A DNA stretch of 64,000 bases from Enoplolaimus lenunculus. Its lineage: Eukaryota > Nematoda > Enoplea > Enoplida > Thoracostomopsidae. Position 1 is the first letter of the stretch. Every line of letters starts with the position of its first letter. The stretch is taken from assembly GCA_030248215.1 (NCBI GenBank), contig JASANG010003964.1, positions 1 to 64,000 on the forward strand, written 5' to 3'. Under the pieces are notes generated by a model. That model worked only from the letters and a program-made list of their open reading frames with translations. It was not told the DNA's origin and searched no databases. Of this stretch, positions 48,480 through 60,493 are shown one piece after another. Position numbers and translations under genes: made by a program.

Positions 48480-49330
48480 AACACGCCGATAGTGTAAAAT
48501 CATGACTGCGATTCTGCCCTGACTGTGCATCCTCGGTCCTCATGATTTTAGCGAGTGTAAGATAGTGGCTACTATCGCGGGGTTGAATGGACGAGTTCAA
48601 CGTACCAAGGTCCACGCTGAGTGACGTTTGACGGCAGAGGCGACCTCATGTTGATGGTGACAAAGCGCTAATCATTGTACCGCACTCACCAGATACAGGA
48701 TGGAACAACTAGTATAAGTGCCCGCCAGGAGTAACATGACGATAGTTATGGAACCCTTGGGGTACTAACAAATGCGTGCTAGTGGGATCGGGATGCAAGC
48801 AATGAGTCTGAGCGGTTCAGGATACCTTGTCCGTCATTCATAAATGCGCCGTCGCTCTAAACGCTTTGCCTAAGATATAAAAGAGCCCTTGTGCACGCTT
48901 AACACGCTCCAGTCGTAGGCATGGCTTCCATCGAGTTATCCGTTGCTGTAAGAGTTAGAGCACTACATCCAATGTTGTACCGTTACGGAAGGCTGTGGAC
49001 GTTGAACTGCTGTCATCACCGACTAATGCGGCCCAATTCTCTACGGACCAACGTTAGGACTCAAAAAGATTCTTTCGGGGAAGAAGAAACCTTCTTAACT
49101 TGCACCGGTGACCGACGCGTGGGAAACTCAAACCTTGTGCCACTGAACCGAACCGAGAGTTTGCACAGACCACATCCAACCCACTGCCACTAAGCCGACT
49201 CCAACTTCTCCTTGAACTGTCGCAAAATGAAAAGTGAAAACGGTAGAATTGAAATACATACATACATACATACACGTAGTTATTGTATTCACCGCCTGGT
49301 GACACGGAAAAAACTGGACACACTGTTAAT
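48480..49330. other. GC-richer non-coding block, unrecognised
   Basis: Base composition rises above the surroundings and there is a TATAAAAG at about 48878. Open frames on both strands are short, lack partners and do not resemble known proteins. I cannot assign it. Confidence 0.35.
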
Positions 49331-49867
49331 TAACACTCCAAGTGTTACTACCTTACGTATTCACGAATTTGTAAAACAACAGATGCACCAATCAACTTCC
49401 AAAGACTATAATTCAGCTGCCTTTAGATATTCATGAATAGAATCGTCCAAGCTGCGTCACCATTCAGAACTTTAACACAATCTTAAACTGAAATAAGTTA
49501 ATTTTACTATACTTACACTGGAATTGCAACCGACAAATGTGGCCATCTAACGTCGAAAATCTTACCGAAACGTGAAGTTCCATAAGTTTGGTAGGCTAGG
49601 GAAAGTACGACGGTTTTTAGTTCTGAGTTCTTGCAGCAGAGAACGAGAAGCGTTCTTACTAGGTTAATATTCCATGACCCATGGATGCCAGCTTCTCTAT
49701 CCAGCGTGCTACCGCTGAGCAATGTCATCTCACGATCAGCTGCCGAGTTTTCAGGTTTTTATGCGTGCACCTCAACATTACACTCATGTATCTTGGTTCT
49801 TCCATGTTTTACTGTAGCTGCGTATGAAGGCACTACATATGCATCAGTTAAGCATCTGTGACAAGCT

Positions 49868-50264
49868 TGTCCTGGTGCACATGCAGTATATGCAAAGCAC
49901 ATGTACAGTATGCTTGCCAGCACTATAAGAGCGGTCGAGACAAGTTGGAGAAACGGGCTACGTGGTCCAGTGGTGCAGTGTTCACTTAAGGATCCATCGG
50001 TGAGAGTCTGATCGCTGCTCTTAAGGCCCGCTTTTCCAGCTGCTTAGTTAAAAAAGCCTTGAAGTCCCGGTTCCTATCTAGACTGGTATGGGGTTTTCTC
50101 CTTGGACGCAATGGTAAATTGCGGCGCTTTAAACACGGCATCCAGTCGAAAATATGGACGGTCAAGGAACGACCTTGAGGAAATTGGCGCATGTAAACAT
50201 GTGAGACATGCTTCTCCTGGTGCATACGCGATATATGCACAGCACATTGCATAACATGCTTACC
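49868..50264. repeat. SINE-like unit with tRNA-type A box and direct terminal repeats
   Basis: The segment TCCTGGTGCACATGC..AGCACATG..CATGCTTACC occurs near 49873-49921 and again near 50216-50264. Between them lies a polymerase III A-box-like TGGTCCAGTGG (about 49968); a B box is degenerate. Confidence 0.4.
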
Positions 50265-50567
50265 CTAGGCATGTTGGAGTAATAAATGACAGAAGGATGT
50301 AAACCGAAAATTCAATACCTCTTTAAGGTCATAACGACACAGTCCGGTCTCTAAATAGTCGGTTGGGCGAATTTGGAACAGCCATCGAAATACGTTAATC
50401 GGCAGTAAGCAACAACTATGCAGTCGAAAACAAAACACATTGTCCTTGGCGTTTAATTCGATGTATGCCATCGCCTTTTTCCTGAGATCATCAATACCAG
50501 TTTTTTAGAGAAGCTGTAAATGTCATAGGGTTAAAATGTTAACTTACCGCTAAAACATTAATTTTAG

Positions 50568-50846
50568 GCCCTATTCACACGTGCAAGTTCTTGCTGCGAG
50601 AACTTGCAGCTGCAACTTGCACTTGAAAATTCTGTCCAAAATCCCGTTCGAAAAACTTGCAGCTGCAAATATCCGTTAAAATCATAGCTAGGAATTTAGT
50701 TCACGTGTGTGAATAACCATCAAGTTCACGGAATTTATTGCAACCGCTTTCTCATTGGCTGATAAAAAATGCTACTTCTGCGTGCAATTTGAAGCTGCCA
50801 GTTCGCGCAGCGAAAACTTGCAGTTGAACGTGTGATTAGGGCTTTA
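50568..50846. mobile_element. Inverted-repeat MITE (TAGGCCCTATTCACACG ends)
   Basis: Left TAGGCCCTATTCACACGTG; right GAACGTGTGATTAGGGCTTTA is its inverse. Interior is rich in ACTTGCAGCTGCAA palindromes. Confidence 0.7.
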
Positions 50847-50997
50847 TTACATAATTTCACTTCAACACCCATGTATTCTCTAAAAGCACTAGCTACCTAT
50901 TTGTGATGTGTAACACCTTCTACGGAAAGACAACCTTAAAAATTAGATTTTGAGGTTCCAAACATATTGGAACAGTAAAAGCGACGAACTATGCATA

Positions 50998-51240
50998 CTG
51001 TAGTGATCCGAATAAGAGGGAGGGAGTCCCCATTTTGAGTCCCTATCAATAGGAGTTCGTATCCCTAATAAGAGTCCTTAAGCGGATAGAGTCCCTGAAC
51101 CCTAATTCGAGCCCATAAATGACAATGTAGCGCATTAATGACTAAAGGACTAAATAAACTCGAGTTCAAAACTTTAAAGTGCACTTGAATTTTGAAAGTA
51201 ACGTTCCAAAGTAAACAATGCATTACCGCTCAAGCACTGC
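50998..51240. mobile_element. Half copy of the TA-flanked AGAGTCC element
   Basis: CTGTAGTGATCCGAATAAGAGG end followed by GGAGTTC/AGAGTCC repeats. It stops midway compared with the full copies at 22504 and 55398. Confidence 0.65.
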
Positions 51241-52035
51241 TTTTACATATTCCTTTACATGGACATTGAAGCGCTTTAATTTCTAGTAAACATGTGCTTC
51301 GAAGTAGCAAAAATGTAGGAACATGAGTTTTTACTGTAGCTCTCCGGGTCATTATAAAAATACAGGATAATTTTTAAAGTTTGTATATTGGCCGCCCGGC
51401 GCCTATGACCAAACGTTCCGCTGGCCGCCGGGCTACTGACCAGTAGAAAAAAATAATTGCACAGCACTAGGTACAGTGGAGTCCTGATATCCTAAAAACA
51501 ATAATATTTTGTACCTCCATTGCAGCCAAGTGTGTGAACTTTTTTCACTAGCATAAAGAGTAAAACGTTTAGCATTTGTTTTAGGACTTTGGCATTCTAA
51601 TATGTTGTGTTTTTATTTTTACCCATACTGATTTCAATTTTTCCGATTCCTGGCCGTTCTGGTTCCGACGTTTCCGGTATTTTATAATTCCGGTTGAACC
51701 CTGAAAATGGAATCTACACCTATACAAACAGCCATTTTTAAATATGCAAACAATCTTTACCAAGACTATCGCAATGTGTTCGTGTTTATATTTGGCATTT
51801 AGCGTTTGTACACTTAAATCAATATAAGAACCAAATAGCAGACTATGTTTCTAGAAGTGTTTTGCTCGAATGTCCGCAGAGTAAAATTTTTGCTATAATT
51901 TCTATGAAAATTTGCATATGTTTTTCAACGTTTATATAGAAAAATATTCCAAAATAGTTAGGGAAAGCTTACTGATTATTTTCCTAAATCTATGTTCTTA
52001 AAAACTAGTATATAAGCTATTTTTTTATTTTTGTA

Positions 52036-52243
52036 CACTGCAAAGATGGTGAGTCAAATTCAATCTCTCCGAAATAGGCTCTAGGGAATTACGCAAAATA
52101 AGTCAAATTCGGCTCCGTAAGGGTCAAATTCGTCTCATTGAGTCGCACGTTTAACACTGGCGGAGTCGAATTTGACTCAGTCTGTGTAGTTCCGTAGAGC
52201 CTATTTTTGCGCGAATCAATTTGACTCACCATTTTTTGTAGTG
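52036..52243. mobile_element. Copy of the ~200-bp CACTGCAAA MITE
   Basis: CACTGCAAAGATGGTGAGTC at left and its inverse at right, TA on both sides, nested GAGTCAAA palindromes. Confidence 0.78.
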
Positions 52244-52261
52244 TACAATTATTCTGAGTAA

Positions 52262-52475
52262 ATGGTAAATGTTTTATTAGAAACCTGGACGCCCCTTAAA
52301 GTAACATGGGCCGATATGGCTGTAAAGTTTCAAATGTCTTATTTGCGTAAAGATGTACGAAAATATCTTTTAATTAGATGTCTCCGCTGTCCAAACTATG
52401 CCCACTGTCCCATCTGTCTCCACTGTTCCAACTGTATCAACTGTCCTGACTGTTCCAACCGTCCCCACTGAGCAA
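52262..52475. mobile_element. Remnant: MITE end (ACGCCCCTTAAAGTAACATG) plus degenerate CTGTCC minisatellite
   Basis: The end at 52282-52314 matches those at 16326 and 54107. At 52380-52470 lie diverged copies of the ACTGTCCCATCT unit, the complement of the 37048 minisatellite. Confidence 0.55.
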
Positions 52476-53034
52476 AAGAAATCACTAAAATTCAAATCAA
52501 CATTATTATTGATTTAAAGATACCGTAAACTTAGCCCAAATGCGTCGTAAATTAAAGTAATTTCAAATTACAAGATAAGGAATTCTTTAAAAAAACAAAT
52601 TTCTAAGACCATTAACATTTTTAGTAAATCTTCTTTGAATATTCTCAATTATATCTACATATAGATAGGTTTTCGAACCATTCTCAAAAATCTGACTTTA
52701 AAAAATGTACCTTATAACTGCGGCATAGCTTTACTAAATTTTTATTTTGTTGTTGCTTATATAAGCATAATTCAAATTAACGGCGTCCGCAAGAGATAAT
52801 CTCAGGTGTGATTCGAGGATGCGCGGAACGTATGGTTTTTACGTATTGCCTGATAAACTTCTAACTAATTTTAGTGCTGGAATTTATGCAAATAGCCAGT
52901 CCTTGTTTTCTTCAACACGCCAGGTGCTAGGTATAAATGCAGCACTGAGTTTAACCCTGTCCACATATGTACGTATACACAACATAGACAGGCATTTCAA
53001 TATATTTTGAGTAGGTCAGACAAAATAAAAAAAC

Positions 53035-53165
53035 AACGAAGACTTCAAAGCTATTAGGCCGGAAATGGCAAATATCGATGCGATACCGCAGTTCCATATC
53101 GATTCGACCCTAATAGCGATTTCAGCGTTTAGTTCAAGGCTCGGATGCCGTCGATTTTGAACTCG
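53035..53165 (+). other. Short coding-like island, unassigned
   Basis: A + strand frame (AIRPEMANIDAIPQFHID) of about 43 codons ends at a TGA near 53158; the - strand is also open. No splice partners were found, so it may be chance or a decayed exon. Confidence 0.2.
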
Positions 53166-53258
53166 ATGGCTATGCCCCTGTTTCGGTGACCCGCCTTTTG
53201 CATACGATGCTAATTGCCACACTTTCTCAAACTGATACACTTGACCTTGGTTCTTCTT

Positions 53259-53510
53259 CACTGTAAATTCTAATGAGTTAATTAATCAACTCAGACGGAA
53301 AGTTAGTTATTTCTGAGTTAATAACAGTAAACTTTAACTCACTCTGAGTTGATTTAATTCTCACTGTGAGTTGAGTTGACTATGGGTGAGATGCTAAATT
53401 AACTCAGACCGAATTGAATCAACGCAAAATTCTGATTTCTGATAGTCCTAACTCAGACTGAGTGATTCAACTCATTCTGAGTTAAAATCAACTCACTGGA
53501 ATTTACAGTG
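53259..53510. mobile_element. Inverted-repeat MITE (CACTGTAAATTC ends)
   Basis: CACTGTAAATTCTAATGAGTT at left; AACTCACTGGAATTTACAGTG at right. Many internal CAACTCA/TGAGTTG repeats. No clear target duplication. Confidence 0.75.
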
Positions 53511-53533
53511 TGCTTGCTCCACTCTATTCTTGC

Positions 53534-53742
53534 TCGCTCACCAGTGTCGGAGCGGAGAAGAGAAGGGCCTCCCCCCAAACTCCAAGATGGGGGACCCAAA
53601 ACTCGCGTCCGAAGCGAGCGAGAAGCCAGACGAAGTTTAAAACTTCAGCTGTTTTTATTTCAGCCGGTTAGAGTGGAGCCTCATTAGGGTTGCCCCCCCC
53701 CCCCGAAATGAGGGGGATAGGGGTGGCTGCTCCGGCCCTGAC
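53534..53742. mobile_element. Short hAT-like element (CAGTGTCGGAGCGG ends)
   Basis: Ends CAGTGTCGGAGC and the inverse of CAGGGCCGGAGCAGCCACC, the same family as 3437-4108. Contains a C13 homopolymer at about 53694. Target duplication not clear. Confidence 0.55.
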
Positions 53743-54047
53743 ACCCACCCCCAAACGATATGTTCGTAAAACCACTTTTTTACAATGTTCACCTGGTATC
53801 CTCCTCATATAAAACTAAGCAGCAGCTTATTTAGTTTTGGTTCCTTAGCAACTGAGTACTTCTCGATCGAAAGTTTATATTCTGTACGTATATTAACTGA
53901 ATTATAATCGTATACTCGTAAACTGTATACACGACAGTATTTCTGACTACTGTAGAGCTAAAACCAGCTGTTCTCAAGCATATGGAGTTGAGTTTTAAAC
54001 TGATATTCAAGTTTAGCAAAGCTATGACTTAAGTTTATGTTTTTAGA

Positions 54048-54135
54048 CAGTAAGCAAAAAAAATGTAATCTAGAATCTAAACGTACTCTTTTATGAACTC
54101 ACCAGAAACCTGGACGCCCCATAAAGTCATAGGCC
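54048..54135. mobile_element. Half of a TTAGGC-type MITE (ACGCCCC subfamily)
   Basis: AAGCAAAAAAAATGTAATCTAG..CCAGAAACCTGGACGCCCC matches the right half of the element at 16130-16359. The left half is missing. Confidence 0.6.
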
Positions 54136-54641
54136 CTTTGTGCAATACTTACAAGGGTTAAAATTGCAATTCTACGCATTTTTTTCAGAATTTTGCCAAA
54201 CAAACCGGTATATACTTTGGTTATATTTTCGATTGGTTCATTGAGATGCAAAGGCGAGTGGTTGAACTTTAATGTAAACACGTTACGCAGGCAGAATTTA
54301 CGCTTCTTTAACTGAGAACTTTTATTCAAAACTCTGCTCACAAATTTAGTACAAGGCTTCCTATCGCTACTGTGCAGCACTCTGAACTGCAATTTGTTCA
54401 AATTTACCTAAAGATAGTTTAATGTCTGTTGAGCAACTTATACCTTTGAACGCGAGAATCTTAGGTACAGTTGTCTGAAACTGTTCAGAACGGCGAACCT
54501 ATATTTTAAGACAATTTTTAGGGTCACGGTTTACAAATCCGTCAGAAACACTTTGATAAATCTGTCTGAGATCGCCTGCGGTGAAAGACTGCTCATGTCT
54601 CGTTTATTTGAGAGTTCCTTATAGGAAACGTTATACAAGCA

Positions 54642-54880
54642 GGGTTGGGCACCGGAAAAAACGCAACGGAAAAAATGGTCCTTTTCCCGTTTTTTCCAGC
54701 GACAAAATTTCGTGGAAATCGTGGGAAATTATTTTTTCGCACGATCCCGTGATCGAAAGGCTGATTTACTTTGGAGGATTCAGTGCCGGACCCAGTTACT
54801 GTTTTATCGAAATTTTCAGAAACATTACATTTTTGTAATCTAAAATAAACGAATTATTTCAAACCCTGCAAGTTCAAATG
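54642..54880. mobile_element. hAT-like fragment (CAGGGTTGGGCACCGG end)
   Basis: Left end CAGGGTTGGGCACCGGAAAAA; a TTTCAAACCCTG near 54868 may be the other end. Related to the element in Wnt intron 1. Confidence 0.4.
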
Positions 54881-55096
54881 GTCACTGCTTTAATCGTAAT
54901 CTGCGTTGCTTGTTTTCAAGTAAGATTATTTACCTAAAAATATATAAAGTTTAAATTTATAAACTTCAAAAAAATAATCTTTGACTCAGAAGCTTGAGTC
55001 ATAAAGGTTACGGTAAAAAATTGAATGATCTTATAGCAACGACAGTTGCTTTGAAAATACAATTGGCGCAAGATGAAGTTGTCCCTCATGGAGAGC

Positions 55097-55377
55097 GGCC
55101 AATGTAAAGAACAGGGGCGGAGCAGTATTAAAAGCATATTCCTAAGCCTAAGCCTAGCCTACCCTAAACCTAAGCGTAGGAATGAGCATACTCCTAAGCG
55201 TAAGCCTAAACCTAAACGTAAGAATGAGCATATTCCAAAGCCTAAGCCTAAACGTAAACCTAAACCTTAGCCTAAGTTTAAACCTAAAGCCTAAGCAACG
55301 CAAAAAATTAGCCTAAAGCTTAAGCTTACTCTATTCTAGTCCCACTGAAAAACTCTCTGCCCTGATCTTTATGGGCC
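55097..55377. mobile_element. TTAGGC-type MITE, long copy
   Basis: GGCCAATGTAAAGAACAGGG at left and CTGATCTTTATGGGCC at right, with an expanded interior of CCTAAGCCTAAACC and CGTAAGAATGAGCATATTCC repeats. Flanks share only AGAGC. Confidence 0.85.
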
Positions 55378-55397
55378 GAAAGAGCACACATTCAATA

Positions 55398-55835
55398 GTG
55401 TAGTGACGCGAATAAGAGGGGGGCTGATATTTTTTGACATCTCCAGTCGGAACCCCTGTTATTACGTTACGGACTGCTATTTATTTTAACCCACGCTCCG
55501 CCACCCTTCGTTACTGATATATATCCAGTACTAGAACTATCCGTTGAATTAAACGTTTATTTGTTTTGTTTCAAAACCTAGAGCGATAATGCAAGGTTAT
55601 ACTTAGGAATGTACTTTCAAAACTTAAAAGTATTCTTTAAAGTTTCGAACTCAACTTTATTTTGTCCGGGTGTCATTTATACACTACAATTTGGAAGAAT
55701 TGCCATTTATCGACTCTCATTAGGATTAAGGGACTCTATCCGTTTACGGCTCTTATTAGGAATACAGAGTTTTATTGATTAGGACTCAAAATGCTGACCC
55801 CCTCTTATTACCCCCTCTTATTCGGGTCACTACAG
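55398..55835. mobile_element. TA-flanked AGAGTCC element, full copy
   Basis: TIRs GTGTAGTGACGCGAATAAGA and the inverse of CTGTAGTGACCCGAATAAGA, TA on both sides. Interior has GGACTCTTATT/GGACTCTAATT-type repeats. No transposase frame. A TA duplication suggests Tc1/mariner-type mobilisation. Confidence 0.78.
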
Positions 55836-56971
55836 TAGGTACATTGCCTTTAATTAAACCAGATTTTGAGCTATGTTAACCGGAACTGTCAAATGTAACC
55901 CTAAAACCAGAAATTCTAATGACCAGTTCCTTCAACCTCTGTGTTAACTTTTATAGCCAAACGTGAACGTTTGTGCAATTTAAGCAGTCTACATTCAATC
56001 TGCTACTATCGCAAGAGCGAAAATTGCCCAAAACCACAATCATACCTGCGTGATTCTTTCTGACACGAATCCGGAAACGGAACGTAGCATATTTTTACAT
56101 TTTTTTGTTTTGACATTTTTGTTTGTGCAACGAATTATAAATGGGAAATGGCGTACGAAGAGATTTTAATTGGGGGAGCCGTATCCTGCCAAGTGGGTGT
56201 CTTGGGCTTCCACCCAAAACTGAACTTAGAATCTTTAGCAGTAACCCACCCTATTTATTGGCGGAATATATGGAGTTGGCTACGCTTTCCTAGTCGGCTC
56301 CAAGATCAATTTAAGAGTTCTCTTTTAGGTCTCCTAAATTTTTGACGGGCTGGGTAGCTGGACCGGAACGAACTATTCGCCCCGTCATCCCGACTTGAAG
56401 AAAATATCGCGAGCGAAGCAGGCAAAAAGCTACACATTATTGCCTTTAATTCTAGTACAGTACTTCAGTTTGGAGTCTTGATTGGCGTTTTTGTCTTGGA
56501 GTTAAAACAGAGTGAGCGAAGCCTCGTAGAGGATTTAGGGTGTAGCTTTGACAAATTCCTGAGAGAAGCGAGCGAGATGGTATACTTTGTTTCAATACTA
56601 AATCCCTTTACAAAAGTCTCAAAACGTTTCTATATTCATGAACTACGATATCTAAATCACCAAACCGGAACTCTCCAAGTCTAGGACTTGTGTAACTGTG
56701 AAGTTTTGCTCAATTTTTATTATGCTTAGCTTTGAGCTGTCGAGCTGATTAGGTTGAGTAATTTAAGTATGATGTTTTCCTTTGAACAGCACCATAGGTA
56801 AAATTTTTCGAAAATTGGATAGCAAATATTTTGTATTATGTGTAAAAACTAATTTCAAACTGCGCATACGCGTGTATATATACAGTAATTGTTTTTGATC
56901 ATATTCTACGCAACTTAAGCGTGGCTCTAAACAGTCATTGCTCAACCGAGGGTTAACTTTTGTTATTTCAG
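55836..56971. other. Upstream region of the PPxY gene; nothing certain
   Basis: Open frames at 56148-56345 and 56478-56684 (+) have no recognisable domain. One could hold the unlocated signal-peptide exon of the downstream gene, but no donor phase settles it. Confidence 0.3.
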
Positions 56972-59900
56972 GCGTTTCCAACATTAGGTGAAGATTGTTT
57001 TGATAACCAAGGTGAACAGATAAGAAGGTATGCATGCATATCCGTGTCCCCAGAATTTGTTTTGTCGCTGTAGTCGTACAAAATATCTCCAACGTTTAAT
57101 ACTTTCACTATAATATTCATATCTATTTATCGTGGGCTATTACTTTGGAACAAGAAAGAGAAATACATTTTTGTTCTGTTACCATTGCATAAATTTCATT
57201 ACTTATGAACATTTTTGACATTTGCTTGAAGCGACATTTATCCTCCGATGACTCGGCAGTTTGTAAATGGACGCTAGGAATTTCTGGTCCATGTTATACA
57301 TTTCTTAATGGTATTTTTATACGTCTTTTACGAAGCTAAGTAGATAATTATTTATTATATATGACACAATGGTTTTTTTATTCGGAATCTACAAGCGTTC
57401 CGGCTCTTGTACACTTTTTCCACATTTAAGATGACACGCTTATGCCCAGTCAAAGGCTTAAGTAAACGCTTAATGTTTGGCGTAGGAGTGCCTTTTCTGA
57501 TGCTTGAGCCGAAACCTAAAAACAAGTGGAACGAACTGTGCAAGAGCTGTAGTTTCCAGTTTAGAATTAAGTATTTAGATGCCGTAGCGGATGGAAATGT
57601 TGCGAAAGCGGTTGTTGCTTATTGAATCCTTTGTTTGCTTTGTGGTACATTTGGTAAGCTGAGCTTTAAATTTTAAGCAAAGGCCGGGTGTGGATGCTCA
57701 TATGCATTTCATTCCGTTCACATCCCCGGTATATACTTGTCGCAATGACTGCCAAATGAAAAGATTTTGTTTCGTTCAACAGTTGAATCCGTTACTATAG
57801 GTTTATTGGTTTTACGTTGTAATACTGCGATCTGTTCTTGTTTCACCGTATGATCCTCGGAGTAAATGCGACGAAAATAACGGAATTATAAAATGTTTTT
57901 TTTTAATTTTGCTTACAGTAAACCGTTGTGCATTGCGCTAGCAAAAACATATGGTTTTAGTAAATAGGAAAGATTTAAACGGACTGTTAGATTAAAGTTA
58001 AAAATCGAGTTCACTTTGATTTCAGGTATGGAAATAACGAAACTTCCGTAATATTTTTGATTTTCAAAGTATCATTTTATCACCAAAATTTTTTCTGAGG
58101 GCGAAAAATTTTAACGTAGGGATCTTTACCATGTACAAGAAAAACATTCTGTTTCAAAACCTGTTTTTCTACAAGAACTTTTCTGAAGGAAAAAATGGCA
58201 AGGTAGGGACCTTACCATTTTAACACTGAAAAATTTATGATGGGGATGCGTACGCCACCTGCGCTCCCCATCTGCATCTCCTAGTGCTTCAGTGCAACCA
58301 CGGACAAGGGGATCTACTCAAACACAGCTACCTATTGTCGTACTTCGCTGAAGGTTTTATAACTGTTTGGCTTTTTCAGGTTCTTGGCAGCAATGCTGGC
58401 ACTTTCATTTTTGTTGTTTGTTTACGTTTGTTGCAAATGGAAAAAACAGCATCAACTAAATGCAATTCATTCAACCGGATCAAGTGACTTGTGTTACCAA
58501 TACCCACATGGTGTGTTAACTTTTGTTGCACTAAAATGGTTTGAGCAACTTTAACAGATACCTGGAAGTTTATACCAGTAGTCAATTCAACATGCTATAT
58601 AGAAAATTATATACATAAAAACACTTAGAACAGATTATGCGAAGATTTCGTTTCACAGTGCGGAAATAAATAGTTTCTGTAAGATCTATAATGGTTATAG
58701 ACTGTGCTTTATTAAGTACTGTTTGGTTATGGCTTCGATAACAACGTTTCAAAAGTTACACAAGTTGACGTACGAACTCGCTACTCAGAATTGAGAACGA
58801 GTACATGTGAACAGTAGCGACCTGAATCAGAGGGGAGACTGATATTTGCCTTTAAAGAGTGCTCCCCCTGTTATTCGGTTACGAACTGTTAACTGAGTTT
58901 CTGAAATCTCTATACCTTTACTTAAGTTATATACCTACTTTAGTTTGCTAAAGTCGTCGACTTTAGTAGATGGTTAAGTTTTATAACTACTTTTTCTTGG
59001 TGCAATTTAGTAACTTTCAGGTACCACATGCGTACATCAAACCCTAACTCCAGCTGCAGCCGGTAATTACGTCCATTATTACCCTCCTGCTAGCCATATA
59101 CGCTATGCACTGCCACCGTCGTGCCCGCCGTGCTCATGTGATCAACAGTTTCCTTCGCATCAACGCAACGTCCTGACCCCAGAGTCTCTGACCCCGTATG
59201 CTACAGTTCATTCAAATCATCCAAGCACAGCAGTTTTCGTATCGTCATCTCTTGGTGATTCTCAAAGACAGCTTGCCGTAAGCCAAATATCAGCCGGTTA
59301 CGCGCACCATTTGAGCATTCCGTATATTGGCCCTCCGGCGTACTCCGAAATTGTCAACCAGCCAACCCATGATGGTATTAATTCGGGTGGCACAGGTTCT
59401 CCAAAGATATCATCTGATAACGAAGAAGACCCTATCGGTCAACGAGAGCATCAAGCAACCACAGTTACAATTGCTGAAGAGAGAGACAACCAAAAATCGG
59501 TTTCAGAATCTTCGACAGGTGCCGAAGGAGACTCTCCGAATTCAACAAGAGATGACTCTCAACAGAATAGAGGAAATCTAGACAAGTCTGAAACTCTGGC
59601 GGATAATGACCGAATAACTTCGGAAGCCACTGCTCATATATCGAGTTCGGAGAACAATGCTTCAATACACGATGGCGGCAACAACAAAAACAATGAATGT
59701 GACAACTTGGAAAGCATCAACAAAAATAACGTAGCTATCGATGAAACACGTCAACAGATGCAATCGAGGTACGGTCAGCATTCACAACCGGCAGGAAATG
59801 TAGTTGGATTTAGTGATAATAAACCAACAGAGTTGTTCAGTAATACTGAGCGACAAGCTAGTTACGGGTCTTTATCATTATCATCAAACCCTACGCAGGC

Positions 59901-60102
59901 GGTTGCATCCAATTTCACAGAAACTAAACCTTGCGAAAAGGACTTGAATACAGATTATGTTCAAGGATCAAACGGTTGTGATGAAGCTGATATTGTGAAA
60001 TTAGCTAAGTTACCACCTCGGACACTGCCGCCCTTGAGTACAGCGACGATTTCTAGTTCTCCAACTACTGGGCAAAAGAATGGAAAAATAACAAATGATT
60101 GA
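56972..60102 (+). CDS. Single-pass membrane protein with PPxY-containing cytoplasmic tail (first exon not found)
   Basis: Exons supported: 56972-57027 (AFPTLGEDCFDNQGEQIR, ectodomain), 58380-58510 (membrane exon) and 59021-60102 (tail, TGA). Acceptors TTATTTCAG, CTTTTTCAG and AACTTTCAG are strong and the phases fit: AG|G gives Arg, G|GT gives Gly. The membrane segment AAMLALSFLLFVYV is followed by CCKWKK, a palmitoylatable and stop-transfer boundary. The tail of about 360 residues starts Pro/Cys/Tyr-rich (HYYPPASH, PPSCPPCSC). It carries GPPAYSEIV, a PPxY ligand for WW-domain proteins such as Nedd4 ligases, and then becomes Ser/Asn/Gln/Glu-rich and probably disordered. The layout resembles WBP1/VOPP1 or Shisa-like adaptors, but no homology can be claimed. 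A further 51-bp phase-neutral exon at about 57678-57728 is possible. A signal-peptide exon upstream is expected. Confidence 0.6.
57365..57625 (+). other. Coding-like open frame, unassigned
   Basis: A frame ending TGA at 57625 with good codon look (CKSCSFQFRIKYLDAVADG). It does not fit the phases of the PPxY gene. It may be a decayed exon or chance. Confidence 0.2.
58812..58895. mobile_element. End fragment of the TA-flanked AGAGTCC element
   Basis: CAGTAGCGACCTGAATCAGAGG and the CCTGTTATTCGGTTACG segment match 22504-22590. It lies in the intron before the tail exon. Confidence 0.55.
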
Positions 60103-60295
60103 TTTTAAAATGTTCGTACTTTGCTATCAGAGAGTAAAATTGAAAATTTCCGTATGTTACTGCTCGCGCTCTTGACGAATGCAGCAGCAATATATCAATG
60201 CATACAGAATATAATGATTTAGGGCTCGTATTCTCAAGTGCATGTCACGTAGGCCATCTTCTCAGTTCTTCGAATTACCGATGTTTTGAACATTT

Positions 60296-60493
60296 GGCCA
60301 ACGTAAAGAACAGGGGCGGAACAGTATTATTAGCATATACTTAAGCCGAACCCTAAGCCTAAGCCTAACCCTAAGCGTAAGAATGAGCATATTCCTCAAA
60401 ACTGTCCCATCTGTCCCAACTGTCCCATCTGTCCCGCTGTCCCATCTGTCCCAGTCCCGGGAAAATGGGACGGCCTTTAGGGTAACATTGGCC
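60296..60493. mobile_element. Chimeric MITE: TTAGGC-type left half, GGGACAG-minisatellite right half
   Basis: Left end GGCCAACGTAAAGAACAGGG with CCTAAGCC repeats and GAATGAGCATATTCCT. At about 60396 it switches to ACTGTCCCATCTGTCCC units and ends with the inverse of GGCCAATGTTACCCTAAAGG. Flanks do not form a target duplication. Confidence 0.85.

Noticed and set aside
48480-49330. Possible LTR because of a TATAAAAG box and GC-rich composition
   Set aside because: No matching second repeat, target duplication or adjoining retroelement genes were seen.
57365-57625. SET-domain-like hint (YLDAVADGNVAK)
   Set aside because: No NHSC motif or other SET features follow, and no exons join it.
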